Of a stretch of 64,000 nt of DNA, positions 29,173 through 38,188 are shown piece by piece. Below the pieces are notes generated by a model. It was not told the DNA's origin, did no database searches, and saw nothing but the letters and a program-made list of their open reading frames with translations. Position numbers and translations under genes: made by a program. Origin of the DNA: Martelella radicis (GTDB taxonomy: Bacteria > Pseudomonadota > Alphaproteobacteria > Rhizobiales > Rhizobiaceae); assembly GCF_014196625.1 (NCBI RefSeq), contig NZ_JACIDZ010000003.1, forward strand, positions 1 through 64,000. Direction: 5' to 3'. Every line of letters begins with the position of its first letter. The first letter of the stretch is position 1.

Positions 29173-30038
29173 TAGCGGTCTTTCAGCGCGGATTTGGCCG
29201 TGCTGCCCAGAATGATGACGGCGATGAGGGCGATGACGAAGGGCGCCGCCGCGCGGTAGGGCGAAATCCAGCCCATCGGCGTCAGCACCGCCTCGACGAT
29301 GCCGATGGCGATGCCGGCAAAGGCGGTGACCCAGAGCGAACTCAACTGACCGAGAATGGCGGCCGCGATCGCCGGAATGACGAGGAAGGTCAGGAAGGTC
29401 CCCTGAAGCCGGACGAGATCGGCGAGAAGCAGGCCGGCAAAGCCAGCGAACACACCGGTGATCAGCCAGGCCGCCGTCTCCGTCCTGAGGATCCTAACGC
29501 CCAGGATAGCGGAAAGGTCGCGGTCATTGGCCAGCGCCCGCATGTCGAGGCCAAGGCGGGTGCGGGTCAGTAGCAGGGTGATGGCGGCAACCGTCGCAAG
29601 CGCGGTGACGATGGCGATGATGCGGGTATAGGTCAGTCTGACGCCCGAGATCAGCACATACATGCGGTCCGTCGGAAACTGCACGCGGCGCGGCAGTTCG
29701 CCCCAGATGATGCCCATCAGCGAAATCAGCACAAGGGCAAGCGCCAGCGTGCCGACGGCGCGGACCACGGTATCGCGGTGCGAGAGCTTCGGGGCGAGGA
29801 GGCGGCCATAGGCAAAGCTTGTCAGAGTCGAGACGGCGACGGCGGCAAGGATCGCCACGGCCAGCGGCCAGTCCCATTCCAGTACCTGCCAGGCGACATG
29901 CGCGCCCACCGCGCCGATGGCGCCGAAGGCGAAGTTCAGCACGCCGGTCGCGCGGTAAAGGACGACGAGCCCGACGCCCGACAGCGCGTAGACCGCGCCG
30001 ATGCCGAGACCGGAGATGATGAAAGGGGTGTAGTTCAT
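29172..30038 (-). CDS. Liv-type ABC transporter permease (LivH-like)
   Basis: Membrane permease of 288 residues. N-terminal GLGIGAVYALSGVGLVVLYRATGVLNFAFGAIG is the LivH signature; the coupling loop is TRLGLDMRALANDRDLSAILGV. The first methionine giving this N-terminus is at 30038; the longer open frame (38 more codons, non-membrane) is not supported. A 128-base spacer separates it from the binding-protein gene. Confidence 0.92.
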   Translation of the reverse strand: MNYTPFIISGLGIGAVYALSGVGLVVLYRATGVLNFAFGAIGAVGAHVAWQVLEWDWPLAVAILAAVAVSTLTSFAYGRLLAPKLSHRDTVVRAVGTLALALVLISLMGIIWGELPRRVQFPTDRMYVLISGVRLTYTRIIAIVTALATVAAITLLLTRTRLGLDMRALANDRDLSAILGVRILRTETAAWLITGVFAGFAGLLLADLVRLQGTFLTFLVIPAIAAAILGQLSSLWVTAFAGIAIGIVEAVLTPMGWISPYRAAAPFVIALIAVIILGSTAKSALKDR

Positions 30039-30166
30039 GGCGTTGGGTCCATGGGTTCGCTGTGCTGCGGAGGCCAGCGCGTTGTCGCGCTGGCCGTCAC
30101 TCGAAGTCGGATGAGATGCGGGTTCCCCGCCGCCCTGAAGGCGATGGGGCAAGCCGACCGGCTTGA

Positions 30167-31417
30167 TCAGAGACCGTTCGCCTCTTCATAGGCGCGAATG
30201 TCCTTCAGCTCCGGATCGGGGGAAGCGGCGCAGTCGGAAACGACTTCCCACTTGCCGTCCTTGCTGACGGCCATGCGGGTCGTCGAGTTGGCATTGTGGC
30301 GGGGCTGATCCTTGCCGAAATACCAGGGCGCGCAGAAGATATCGCTCTGAAAGTTCTGCACGTTCTCGACCGCGGCGGTTACCGTTTCGCGGTTGATGTC
30401 GGAGGGGTCGAGCGACATCAGCGCCTTCTCGGCGATGCGGGCCGCCAGATAGCCGGACTGGGCGAAGGTGTCGCGCGGGTCGGAGGGCGAACCATATTCG
30501 TCCATCACCGCCAGCCAGTTGGCATTGTCTGGGGTGTCGGCTTCCAGGTCGTTGAATTCCATGTTGACGTAGAAGCGGTCATCCCAGCCGGGGCCGATGG
30601 TCTCGGGGACCGAAAGGTCGTAAGCCGAGGCGGCGCTGAGGAACACGATCTGTTCGTTGAGGCCCTGTTCTTCCGCCGCAGTCAGCAGCGGCACGGCGAT
30701 GCCCTTCGACATGCCGAGCACGATCGCGTCGGGCCCATAGGCGGCAGCCTGCAGCATGATCGAGGTTGCGTCGGCCGAGGCCGGGTCCATCAGAATGGTG
30801 CGGGCTTCGAAGCCGCGTTCCTTGGCCAGTTCCTCGACGCCGTCGCAGGACCAGGTGCCGACATTCGGAATATTCGGGCCGATGCAGACGACCGACTCAG
30901 TGCCGAGCTCATCGATCGCATAGCCGACGGCGCCGAGCATGGAAACGCGCGGTCCGGCATTGGCAGGGGCGTAGTTTTCGGCAAAGAAGCATTCGCGCGG
31001 AACGCCGGTGCCGGCCAGCACGAGAACGCCGTTTTCCTTGTAGTAGTCGGCATTGGCGCCGCAATCGACATAGCTGGAATTGCCGACGAGAACCACGGCC
31101 TGCTGGTCGTCAACCAGCTTCGCGGCGAGCTGCCGGGCGGTTTCGGGGTTCCACTGGTCGTCCTCGATCAGGTATTCGACAGGACGCCCATGAATGCCAC
31201 CATTGGCATTGAGGCAATCGAAATAGGCCTTGGCGGCCCGCGTCGAGTTGGAAAAGTCGTCCGGACCGGTCTTGCCGGTGATGGCGCCGATGACGATCGG
31301 CTCGCCGGTCGCCTTTTCGCCGGTGTTGTCGCCGCAGGACGGCGCGGCGTGGGCGCTGAGCGCGGAAATCAGCGTCAGGACCGAACCTGCCGCCATGCCT
31401 TTCAGAATGGTCTTCAC
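30167..31417 (-). CDS. Liv-type ABC transporter substrate-binding protein
   Basis: Periplasmic binding protein of 416 residues, type I fold. The signal peptide is LKGMAAGSVLTLISALSAHA. The mature N-terminus has EPIVIGAITGKTGPDDFSNSTRAAKAYFDCLNANGGIHGRPVEYLIEDDQ, the usual LivK-like opening, with extra Cys residues suggesting disulfides. The GTG at 31417 is chosen because GGAGGAG lies six bases upstream; the ATG at 31432 lies within that ribosome binding site region. Ligand unknown. Confidence 0.9.
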   Translation of the reverse strand: MKTILKGMAAGSVLTLISALSAHAAPSCGDNTGEKATGEPIVIGAITGKTGPDDFSNSTRAAKAYFDCLNANGGIHGRPVEYLIEDDQWNPETARQLAAKLVDDQQAVVLVGNSSYVDCGANADYYKENGVLVLAGTGVPRECFFAENYAPANAGPRVSMLGAVGYAIDELGTESVVCIGPNIPNVGTWSCDGVEELAKERGFEARTILMDPASADATSIMLQAAAYGPDAIVLGMSKGIAVPLLTAAEEQGLNEQIVFLSAASAYDLSVPETIGPGWDDRFYVNMEFNDLEADTPDNANWLAVMDEYGSPSDPRDTFAQSGYLAARIAEKALMSLDPSDINRETVTAAVENVQNFQSDIFCAPWYFGKDQPRHNANSTTRMAVSKDGKWEVVSDCAASPDPELKDIRAYEEANGL

Positions 31418-31601
31418 GTGTGTCTCCTCCATTTAGCTATATCCCGGGCCTTGGTTGCAAGGCCTGCCGGATCGTATGCGGGTCCTCTGGCGCCCCATCC
31501 GGAATTTCTTCTCCCGTTGAAAATTCCGGAGCCCGTGCCGGGTTGCGCTGCGCGGTGTCGCTTTGCGGCGCATCGGGCGTGACCCATCGAGGATGAGTAT
31601 G

Positions 31602-31668
31602 AAGGCCCTGTGCATCAGCGTCTTGGGCAGAAGCGCGCGCTTGCTTGGACTGATACGCAGGGCCTTTT
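31602..31668 (-). terminator. Long imperfect stem-loop downstream of the GMC gene
   Basis: AAGGCCCTG (31602-31610) pairs with CAGGGCCTT (31658-31666). Further partial pairing inside (GCATCAG with CTGATACG) makes a long hairpin between the GMC stop codon and the binding-protein gene. The minus direction lacks a T-run, so partial termination or processing is more likely than full termination. Confidence 0.4.
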
Positions 31669-31674
31669 CGTCTC

Positions 31675-33270
31675 TCAGGCAGCCTCGTCCTTGCCGAGAA
31701 TGAAGCGGCTTGCCCGCTCGCCGATCATGATCGTCGGCGCATTGGTATTGCCGGAAACAAGCGTCGGCATGACCGAGGCATCGGCGACCCTGAGGCCTTC
31801 AACGCCGCGCACCTTGAGGTCTTCGCCGACAACCGCCATCCGGTCGTCCTCAGCCCCCATCTTGGCGGTGCCGGAGGGGTGGAACACGGTCTTGGAGATG
31901 GAACGGATATAGTCGCGCAGCTTCTCAGGATCCTTTTCGACGCCGGGGGCGGGCAGGACGCGACGCTTGATCAGCCTGGCAAGCGAGGGCTGCTCGGTAA
32001 TGCTGATCGCCAGTTCCACGCCGCGCACCAGGGTTTCGAGGTCCGCCGGATTGGAGAAGGAATTGGCGTTGAAGAGCGCCGGATCCTTCGGGTCCGCCGA
32101 GCGCAGCTTCACCGTGCCGCGCGATTGCGGGCGTAAGAAGCAGGGGCCGATCGCGATCCCGTGCCCCGGCGTCGCCTCGCGATCGGCGAAGCCGACGAAA
32201 GACGGCAGGACATGGAACTGGATATCGGGCTGGCCAGTGCCTGCGGTATCGGCGAAGCCACCCGATTCGACCACCGTGCTGGTCAGGACGCCGGTCTTGG
32301 TCAGCATGTATTGCAGCATGTGACGGGCGGCTTTCAGGCCCTTGTCTTCGCCGAACAGCGAGATCGGATCCTTGACCTCGGCCTGAACGGTCGCCTCCAG
32401 ATGGTCCTGGTAATTCTCGCCGACGCCGGGAAGGTCGGAGATGACCTCGATGCCGTGCTGCTTCAGATGGGCGGCGTCGCCGATGCCGGAGAGCTGCAGC
32501 AGCTTCGGCGTGGCGATGGCGCCGGCCGACAGCACGATCTCGCGGGCAGCCTTCAGCGTTTCGCCTTTCTCGGTCAGGACGCCGACCGCGCGCTTGCCTT
32601 CGAATATCACCCTGGCCACGCGCGTCTCGGTCATGATGGTCAGGTTGGAGCGGTTTTCCGCGTCCCGAAGGAAGGCTTGCGCGGAGCTCCAGCGCCGGCC
32701 GGTGGAGGTGGTGGTCTGGTAGAAGCCGACGCCATCCTGGAGGTTGCCGTTGAAATCCTCGTTATAGGGGAGGCCGGCTTCCTGTGCGGCTCGAATGAAG
32801 GCCCAGGACAAGGGGTGGCCGAAACGACGATCGGTAACCTTCAGCGCTCCTTCCGTGCCGTGGAACTCGCCGGAAAGGCGCTGGTTGTTCTCGATATCGC
32901 GGAACACCGGCAGCACCCTGTCATAGGACCAATTGCGCAGGCCCATCTGGGCCCAGCTGTCATAGTCATTGCGGTTGCCGCGGATGTAGATCATCGCGTT
33001 GATCGAGGAGCCGCCGCCGATGACATTGCCCTGGGGCACGATATTGGGCTTGCCCTTGAGGCCCGGATCGGGCTCGGACGTGTAGAAATGGACGTCGGTG
33101 CCTTTTTCGATCACCTTGAAGAAGGTGGCCGGAATGTGGATGTAGGGATCCTTGTCGCGCCGGCCGCTTTCAATCAGCAGGACCTTGTTGGCGCTGTCCT
33201 CCGAAAGGCGGGCGGCCAGAACGCAGCCCGCCGAACCGCCGCCGATGACGATGAAATCGAATTCACGCAT
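31675..33270 (-). CDS. GMC family alcohol dehydrogenase (choline-dehydrogenase-like)
   Basis: FAD-dependent alcohol oxidoreductase of 531 residues. GGGSAGCVLAARLSED is the FAD motif, GNVIGGGSSINAMIYIRGNRNDYD the first GMC signature and GAIATPKLLQLSGIG the second. The C-terminal active-site region has FHPSGTAKMG with the catalytic His and GNTNAPTIMIGERA. The length and motifs resemble BetA or alkanol/polyethylene-glycol dehydrogenases. No betaine-aldehyde dehydrogenase is adjacent, so choline is not the obvious substrate. Same strand as the Liv importer and SDR, divergent from an AraC regulator; the ribosome binding site is GGGAGGAAAG. Confidence 0.9.
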   Translation of the reverse strand: MREFDFIVIGGGSAGCVLAARLSEDSANKVLLIESGRRDKDPYIHIPATFFKVIEKGTDVHFYTSEPDPGLKGKPNIVPQGNVIGGGSSINAMIYIRGNRNDYDSWAQMGLRNWSYDRVLPVFRDIENNQRLSGEFHGTEGALKVTDRRFGHPLSWAFIRAAQEAGLPYNEDFNGNLQDGVGFYQTTTSTGRRWSSAQAFLRDAENRSNLTIMTETRVARVIFEGKRAVGVLTEKGETLKAAREIVLSAGAIATPKLLQLSGIGDAAHLKQHGIEVISDLPGVGENYQDHLEATVQAEVKDPISLFGEDKGLKAARHMLQYMLTKTGVLTSTVVESGGFADTAGTGQPDIQFHVLPSFVGFADREATPGHGIAIGPCFLRPQSRGTVKLRSADPKDPALFNANSFSNPADLETLVRGVELAISITEQPSLARLIKRRVLPAPGVEKDPEKLRDYIRSISKTVFHPSGTAKMGAEDDRMAVVGEDLKVRGVEGLRVADASVMPTLVSGNTNAPTIMIGERASRFILGKDEAA

Positions 33271-33299
33271 TTTGGCTTTCCTCCCTTGAGCCTATTTGA

Positions 33300-33311
33300 T
33301 TAACACGTTAA
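33300..33311. promoter_or_regulatory. Palindrome TTAAC-AC-GTTAA between GMC and araC-type genes
   Basis: A perfect 5-2-5 inverted repeat 30 bases upstream of the GMC start codon, inside a divergent regulator/operon spacer. It could be an operator or part of the GMC promoter. AraC proteins usually bind direct repeats, so the link is uncertain. Confidence 0.35.
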
Positions 33312-33500
33312 ATAGTTTTGCAGAGACCTGTCAATAGGCTTGCGGCGTTCGGCATCCGGACGGCTGCGGACACGTTGGTTAACATGCGAAATTTATTGAC
33401 ATCGGTCAGAATGCTCACCTAACCTGCTGTGATCGTTACCCGCCGGGTCACGATTGCAAAATATTTTGCAGGTTGCCGACGCTGTTTTGGGAGGGCGGAG

Positions 33501-34523
33501 TTGGAACTTTTGCAGAGCAATGCACTGGTGCGCCGGGCGTGGCGCGCAACACCCTACGATGAATGGGCCGAAGGGCTGCGCGGTTTGTGCGGCAACTTCA
33601 ATCCGCACACCTGCGACAAGGGTCAGGACGTGCTCGGCGCGGTCAAGCATATCGAGGTCTGCGGCATGGATTTCGCCCATGTCTGCAACGATCTCGACTA
33701 TGTGCGCCGCGACGAGAGCGACATCAGGCGCGATACGCGCGAAAACCTGTTTCTCATCCTTCAGCTCGAAGGCCATTGCGGCGTCGACCATCTCGGACAG
33801 CAGAACAGGCTGGATGTCGGCGAATGCATGCTGCTCGACTCGACGCGGCCGACAACCTTCTTCTTCGGCGGCAATTTCAGCAATCATCTGTCCCTGCACC
33901 TGCCGCGCCAGACCATGTATGCCGGCAGCAAGGTCGATTTCGATATCGCCCGCAAGCTCGGCGCGCATGATCCGATGGCGGTGATGCTGCGGGCGCTGGT
34001 TGCCAAGCTGATGGAGACGCCGGACACGGATGCCGGCGCTGCCAATCTGCGCGATCTGGTGCTCGACGCCACGCGCCAGGCCTTCATCTCCAGCGGCGGG
34101 CGTCAGGAAGCGAATCCGCCGCTCAATGATACAGCGGCGCGGCGCATGCATATGGTCGACATGCTGATCGACCGGCATCTGACCGAGAGCCATCTCAGCG
34201 CGAAGTGGCTGGCGACCCGGCTCGGCATCTCGATCCGCACGCTGCAGCAGGATTTCCAAGGCATGGGCGTCACCTGCACCACGGTCATCCGCGACAAACG
34301 CCTGCGCTTCGCACGGGAGAAGATCGAGCAGATCAAGGCGCAGAAAAGCGGGGAGACGATTGCCGACGTCGCCTATTCCGCCGGCTTCAACGACATTTCC
34401 TATTTCAACCGCAGTTTCAAGGAACTGTTCGATTGCGCTCCAAGCGAGGTGCGCGGCCGGCCCGGTTCCCGCGAAATACTGCCCGCGCTGAGCGCAAACG
34501 AACCGGTCGCGCTCGACAGCTGA
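33501..34523 (+). CDS. AraC family transcriptional regulator
   Basis: Product of 340 residues. The C-terminal HTH pair is clear: HLSAKWLATRLGISIRTLQQDFQ for the first helix-turn-helix and TIADVAYSAGFNDISYFNRSFKELFDCAPSEVR for the second. The N-terminal part resembles the effector-binding domain of FeaR-like activators (RDTRENLFLILQLEGHCGVDH). The TTG start at 33501 is preferred because GGGAGG lies six bases upstream; the reading frame is open back to a GTG at 33429, giving an atypical basic N-terminus. Likely activator of the divergent GMC-Liv-SDR operon. Confidence 0.85.
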   Translation: MELLQSNALVRRAWRATPYDEWAEGLRGLCGNFNPHTCDKGQDVLGAVKHIEVCGMDFAHVCNDLDYVRRDESDIRRDTRENLFLILQLEGHCGVDHLGQQNRLDVGECMLLDSTRPTTFFFGGNFSNHLSLHLPRQTMYAGSKVDFDIARKLGAHDPMAVMLRALVAKLMETPDTDAGAANLRDLVLDATRQAFISSGGRQEANPPLNDTAARRMHMVDMLIDRHLTESHLSAKWLATRLGISIRTLQQDFQGMGVTCTTVIRDKRLRFAREKIEQIKAQKSGETIADVAYSAGFNDISYFNRSFKELFDCAPSEVRGRPGSREILPALSANEPVALDS

Positions 34524-34680
34524 AGTATCGGTTCGCGACAACGCCGCTCCGGCGCCTCCCATCACAATCATCCCGCCTGTGCGTTACCGCGCGAAAATGC
34601 GGCGCGCGTTGATGTCAACTTTGACCGAAAGAGATCGCGCGCTCCGCTTGACAGCCGCGTGAGTCTGTGAAAACTTAATT

Positions 34681-34718
34681 GCGCAAACGATAAACCAAAG
34701 AAGAGCAAACGATTGCTC
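34681..34718. promoter_or_regulatory. LacI-type operators in the lacI promoter
   Basis: GAGCAA-ACGA-TTGCTC (34703-34718) is a perfect 6-4-6 inverted repeat 30 bases before the lacI start. A second partial copy, GCGCAAACGAT (34681-34691), lies 22 bases upstream. A near-identical element stands before the binding-protein gene at 35869-35884, which supports autoregulation and operon control by this LacI protein. Confidence 0.7.
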
Positions 34719-34747
34719 ATGAAATTTGGAGCGTTTGTGCCGGGAGG

Positions 34748-35800
34748 ATGAATTTGGCGGACCGTAACGCAAAGCTGCAGTCGGCGAGCGCTTATCAGCG
34801 CAGCACGATCCGTGATGTCGCGACGAAGGCCGGCGTCAGCGTGACGACCGCTTCGCGGGCGCTGAACGGCACGGGGCGGATGTCGGAGGAGACCCGGGAG
34901 CGCGTGCGCGCCGTTGCAGCCGAACTCGATTACCGGCCGAACTCGATCGCGCGCGGGCTGGTCCAGCAGCGCTCCTTCACGCTTGGCCTTCTGACAAACG
35001 ACACCTATGGCCGGTTCACCCTGCCGGTGGCCGCCGGTCTTTCCGCGGCCATGGCCGATCGCGGCGTATCGGTGTTCCTGAGCGCCGGCAAATACGAGCC
35101 GGAGAGCCTGAAGCTCAATCTCGGCGCGATGGAAGAAAAGCGGGTCGACGGTTTGATCATCACCGGCAAGCGGACCGATCGCGGCCTGCCGATCGACCTG
35201 CCGCCACTCGGCATGCCCGTTGTCTATGTCTATGCCGCCGCGCCCGAAGGGGCTGTGAGTTTCGTGCCGGATGACATCAACGCGGCGAAGGACGCCGTTC
35301 GGCATCTGATTGGCCTCGGACGCCGGAAGATCGCTCACATTACCGGTCCGCTGGATTTCAAGGCCGCGCACATGCGCGAGGCCGGTTGGCGTGCCGCCCT
35401 CGCCGAAGCCGGTCTGGAGCCTTTCGGCGAGGCAATCTTCTCGGCCTGGACGGAGGCCCATGGTTACGACACGGCCCATGCGCTGATCGAAGCCGGCGAA
35501 CGCCCGGACGCCATTTTCTGCGGCAACGACCAGATTGCGCGCGGCGTCATCGATGCCTTTGCGCTGATGGGGATCCGCGTGCCGGACGACATTGCCATTG
35601 TCGGTTTCGACAATTGGGAGGTGTTCGCAAAGGCCACGCGTCCGCCCCTGACCACGATTGACATGGGGCTACCAGAGCTTGGCAGAAGTGCAGGCCTTGC
35701 GCTTCTCGACATGATTGATGGCAAGGAAGTCGAGCCGGGCATTCGGGAGACGCCCTGTACCCTCGTCGTCAGACAATCCTGCGGCGCAAGACCCGACTGA
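34748..35800 (+). CDS. LacI family transcriptional regulator of the sugar operon
   Basis: Product of 350 residues. The HTH is TIRDVATKAGVSVTTASRALNG followed by hinge RPNSIARGLVQQRSFTLGLL; the sugar-binding domain ends with IAIVGFDNWEVFAKATRPPLTTIDM, typical of the family. GGGAGG (34742-34747) directly touches the ATG at 34748, which is poor spacing; a TTG two codons later (34754) has the ideal six-base gap and may be the true start. It precedes the binding protein, permease, GH127 and ATPase genes on the same strand, and matching operators flank it. Confidence 0.9.
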   Translation: MNLADRNAKLQSASAYQRSTIRDVATKAGVSVTTASRALNGTGRMSEETRERVRAVAAELDYRPNSIARGLVQQRSFTLGLLTNDTYGRFTLPVAAGLSAAMADRGVSVFLSAGKYEPESLKLNLGAMEEKRVDGLIITGKRTDRGLPIDLPPLGMPVVYVYAAAPEGAVSFVPDDINAAKDAVRHLIGLGRRKIAHITGPLDFKAAHMREAGWRAALAEAGLEPFGEAIFSAWTEAHGYDTAHALIEAGERPDAIFCGNDQIARGVIDAFALMGIRVPDDIAIVGFDNWEVFAKATRPPLTTIDMGLPELGRSAGLALLDMIDGKEVEPGIRETPCTLVVRQSCGARPD

Positions 35801-35864
35801 GGTTTGCGCCGGGACCCCGCCCCGCCAGTGTGAGAAGCCGGTTTGAAGGGGAGGAGATCGCGCA

Positions 35865-35884
35865 GTTTGCGCAAACGTTAGCTC
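35865..35884. promoter_or_regulatory. LacI-type operator before the sugar importer operon
   Basis: GTTTGC-GCAAAC (35865-35876) is a perfect palindrome, and the overlapping GCGCAAACGTTAGCTC (35869-35884) matches the lacI-promoter operator at 13 of 16 positions. It lies 48 bases before the binding-protein start. Confidence 0.7.
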
Positions 35885-35931
35885 AACTTTGAGTGGGCTT
35901 CAGCATGACACCAAAACGGGAGGTAATTGAC

Positions 35932-37185
35932 ATGAAACTCAAGACTTTTCTCAGCGGCGCTGCGATTGCCGCGCTTGCATTGCCCGGCCTTGCCCAGGCC
36001 GAAACATTCTCGCTCTGGGTCCGTTCCGACGGCTCGGAATTTATGCCGAAACTGGTCGACGCGTTCAACGCCAAGGGCGGGGACAAGGCCGAACTGCAGA
36101 TCGTGCCGGTCAATGAACTGGTGCAGAAATACGCAATCGCCGCTGCCGGCGGTTCGGAGCCGGACGCGCTCTCGCTCGACCTGATCTACACGCCGTCCTT
36201 TGCCCAGGCCGGCCAGCTCAAGGATCTGACCGAGTTCGCCAAGTCGCTGCCCTATTACGACAATCTCTCCAAGGCGCATCTGACCGTCGGCACCTATGAC
36301 GGCAAGATCTATGGCATGCCGTTCTCGGCCGATGCCTCCGTCCTGGTCTGGAACAAGAACCTGTTTGAGGAAGCAGGGCTCGATCCCGACAAGGCCCCGA
36401 CGAACTGGGCGGAAATCCGCGACGATGCGGAAGCCGTCGCCGCCCTTGGCGATGACACTTACGGTTTCTACTTCTCCGGCAATTGCGGCGGCTGCAACAT
36501 CTTCACCTTCATGCCGCTTGTCTGGGCATCCGGCGGCGCGCTGTTCGAGGATGAGGGCGCAAAGGCGACCGTCACCACGCCGCAGATGAAGGATGCGATC
36601 GAGTTCTATCGCGGCATGGTCGAGGACGGGCTGGTGCCGGCCGGCTCCCAGACCGATGCCGGATCGAACTTCTTCGCAGCCTTTGCCGGCGGCAATATCG
36701 GCATCACGCCGTCAGGCTCCTTCGCCATCGGCGCGTTGAACAATCAGTATCCGGACCTCGAATATGGCGTGACCTATCTGCCGGGCAAGGACGGCGACTG
36801 GTCGTCATTCGCCGGCGGCGACAACATCGTCGTCTCTGCCAAGACCGAAGATGCCAAGATGCCGGCCATCGAGGCTTTCATCGCGTTCGCCTATTCGCCG
36901 GAAGGGCAGAAGATCCTCGCCCAGAACGGTTCGTTGCCGGTGCGTGACGATGTGGCCGAACAGGCGCTGGAAGGGCTCGATGCCCGCTACATGATCGCGG
37001 CTGAAGCCATGGCCAAGGGCAAGACGCCCTACAGCCCGGTCTTCAACGATCTGATCAACTCGCTGAACGGCCCCTGGGTCACCATGCTCAACCGCGCCTT
37101 CTACGCCGACAGCGGCGAAGAGGTGGATGAGGCCATGGAAGAGGCCCAGGACGAAATGCAGTCGATCATCGACTCGTCCCGCTAA
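35932..37185 (+). CDS. Sugar ABC transporter substrate-binding protein
   Basis: Periplasmic type II binding protein of 417 residues of the MalE-like (carbohydrate uptake 1) family. The signal peptide is FLSGAAIAALALPGLAQA; the mature protein opens ETFSLWVRSDGSEFMPKLVDAFNAKGG. Family motifs YGMPFSADASVLVWNKNLFEEAGLDP and SFAGGDNIVVSAKT are present. The ATG at 35932 follows GGGAGG. Given the downstream GH127 gene, the ligand is predicted to be an L-arabinofuranose-containing disaccharide or oligosaccharide; this is inference from context. Confidence 0.92.
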   Translation: MKLKTFLSGAAIAALALPGLAQAETFSLWVRSDGSEFMPKLVDAFNAKGGDKAELQIVPVNELVQKYAIAAAGGSEPDALSLDLIYTPSFAQAGQLKDLTEFAKSLPYYDNLSKAHLTVGTYDGKIYGMPFSADASVLVWNKNLFEEAGLDPDKAPTNWAEIRDDAEAVAALGDDTYGFYFSGNCGGCNIFTFMPLVWASGGALFEDEGAKATVTTPQMKDAIEFYRGMVEDGLVPAGSQTDAGSNFFAAFAGGNIGITPSGSFAIGALNNQYPDLEYGVTYLPGKDGDWSSFAGGDNIVVSAKTEDAKMPAIEAFIAFAYSPEGQKILAQNGSLPVRDDVAEQALEGLDARYMIAAEAMAKGKTPYSPVFNDLINSLNGPWVTMLNRAFYADSGEEVDEAMEEAQDEMQSIIDSSR

Positions 37186-37206
37186 GCAGCGCCCAGGAAA
37201 GCAGAA

Positions 37207-37233
37207 CCGCCGGCCCCTTGTGGGCCGGTGGCC
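37207..37233 (+). other. Intercistronic GC-rich stem-loop
   Basis: CCGGCCC (37210-37216) pairs with GGGCCGG (37222-37228) around a 5-nt loop, in the 76-base gap between binding-protein and permease genes. No T-run follows. This arrangement commonly stabilises the upstream mRNA so that more binding protein is made than permease. Confidence 0.55.
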
Positions 37234-37261
37234 ATCTCTTTGATGCGAAAGGACTTTCGCT

Positions 37262-38188
37262 ATGTCTGACGGGTTAGTGGCAGGCGCGGACGCGCCCCCG
37301 CCGAAAAAGCGCCGAAGGCGACGGCATTCACAGTGGACAGGCCTGATCTATGTTCTGCCGGCGCTGGCGCTCGTCACTGTGTTCTTCATCGTTCCGCTCT
37401 GCATGACGGTGTGGATGTCGCTGCACAAATGGCCGCTGATGGGCCTGCCGCGCTTCATCGGCCTCGACAATTACGAACGGCTGCTGTTCGACAAGAGTTT
37501 CTGGTCGTCGCTCTGGTTCACCGTCCAGTATACGATCGTCGTCACCATTGCGCTTCTAGGCTTCGCCATGGCGCTGGCGCTGATCGTGCAGGGGCAGGGA
37601 CGTGCGGTTTCCGCCTACCGGACGATCTATTTTCTCCCCGTGGTGACCGGCTTTGCCTCGGCCGCATTGCTGTGGGTCTGGCTTTCCAATGTCGATACCG
37701 GGCTTTTCTCGCCGCTGGCGCAGGACCTCGGCCTGACGGAGGGGCGGGTCAATATCCTCGCCAATTTCACGCCGGCCTTCTGGTCGGTGATCGTCATGGT
37801 CGTCTGGAAAATGGCCGGTTTCTTCATGGTGATCCTGATGAGCGGCCTGCAGTCGATCCCGGCGGATTACCAGGAGGCCGCGCGCATTGACGGCGCCAAA
37901 TGGCTGCAGCGCTTCCGCTACATCACCATGCCGCTGATCCGCAAACCCTTCGCGCTGGCGCTGATCCTCTGCGTTTCGGGCTCGATGCTGGCCTTCGACC
38001 AGTTCTACATCATCCTGAGCGGCGGGCCGCAGAACAAGACGGTCACCGCCGTCTACAAGATCTTCAACGAGAGCTTCGTCTCCTTCCGCCTGGGCTATGG
38101 CGCGGCCTTGTCCATGGTGCTGCTCGTCATCCTGCTCGTCCTCAGCGTGCTGCAGTTGACGCTGCTCAGCGATCGAAAGGACAAATGA
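37262..38188 (+). CDS. Sugar ABC transporter permease (MalF/UgpA type)
   Basis: Inner-membrane permease of 308 residues with six predicted helices after a basic cytoplasmic leader (KKRRRRRHSQ). The EAA loop is YQEAARIDGAKWLQRFRYITMPLIRKPF, the contact site for the ATPase. Its stop codon overlaps the next permease start (ATGA). Unlike the permease at 48.6-49.9 kb, there is no large periplasmic loop. Confidence 0.92.
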   Translation: MSDGLVAGADAPPPKKRRRRRHSQWTGLIYVLPALALVTVFFIVPLCMTVWMSLHKWPLMGLPRFIGLDNYERLLFDKSFWSSLWFTVQYTIVVTIALLGFAMALALIVQGQGRAVSAYRTIYFLPVVTGFASAALLWVWLSNVDTGLFSPLAQDLGLTEGRVNILANFTPAFWSVIVMVVWKMAGFFMVILMSGLQSIPADYQEAARIDGAKWLQRFRYITMPLIRKPFALALILCVSGSMLAFDQFYIILSGGPQNKTVTAVYKIFNESFVSFRLGYGAALSMVLLVILLVLSVLQLTLLSDRKDK

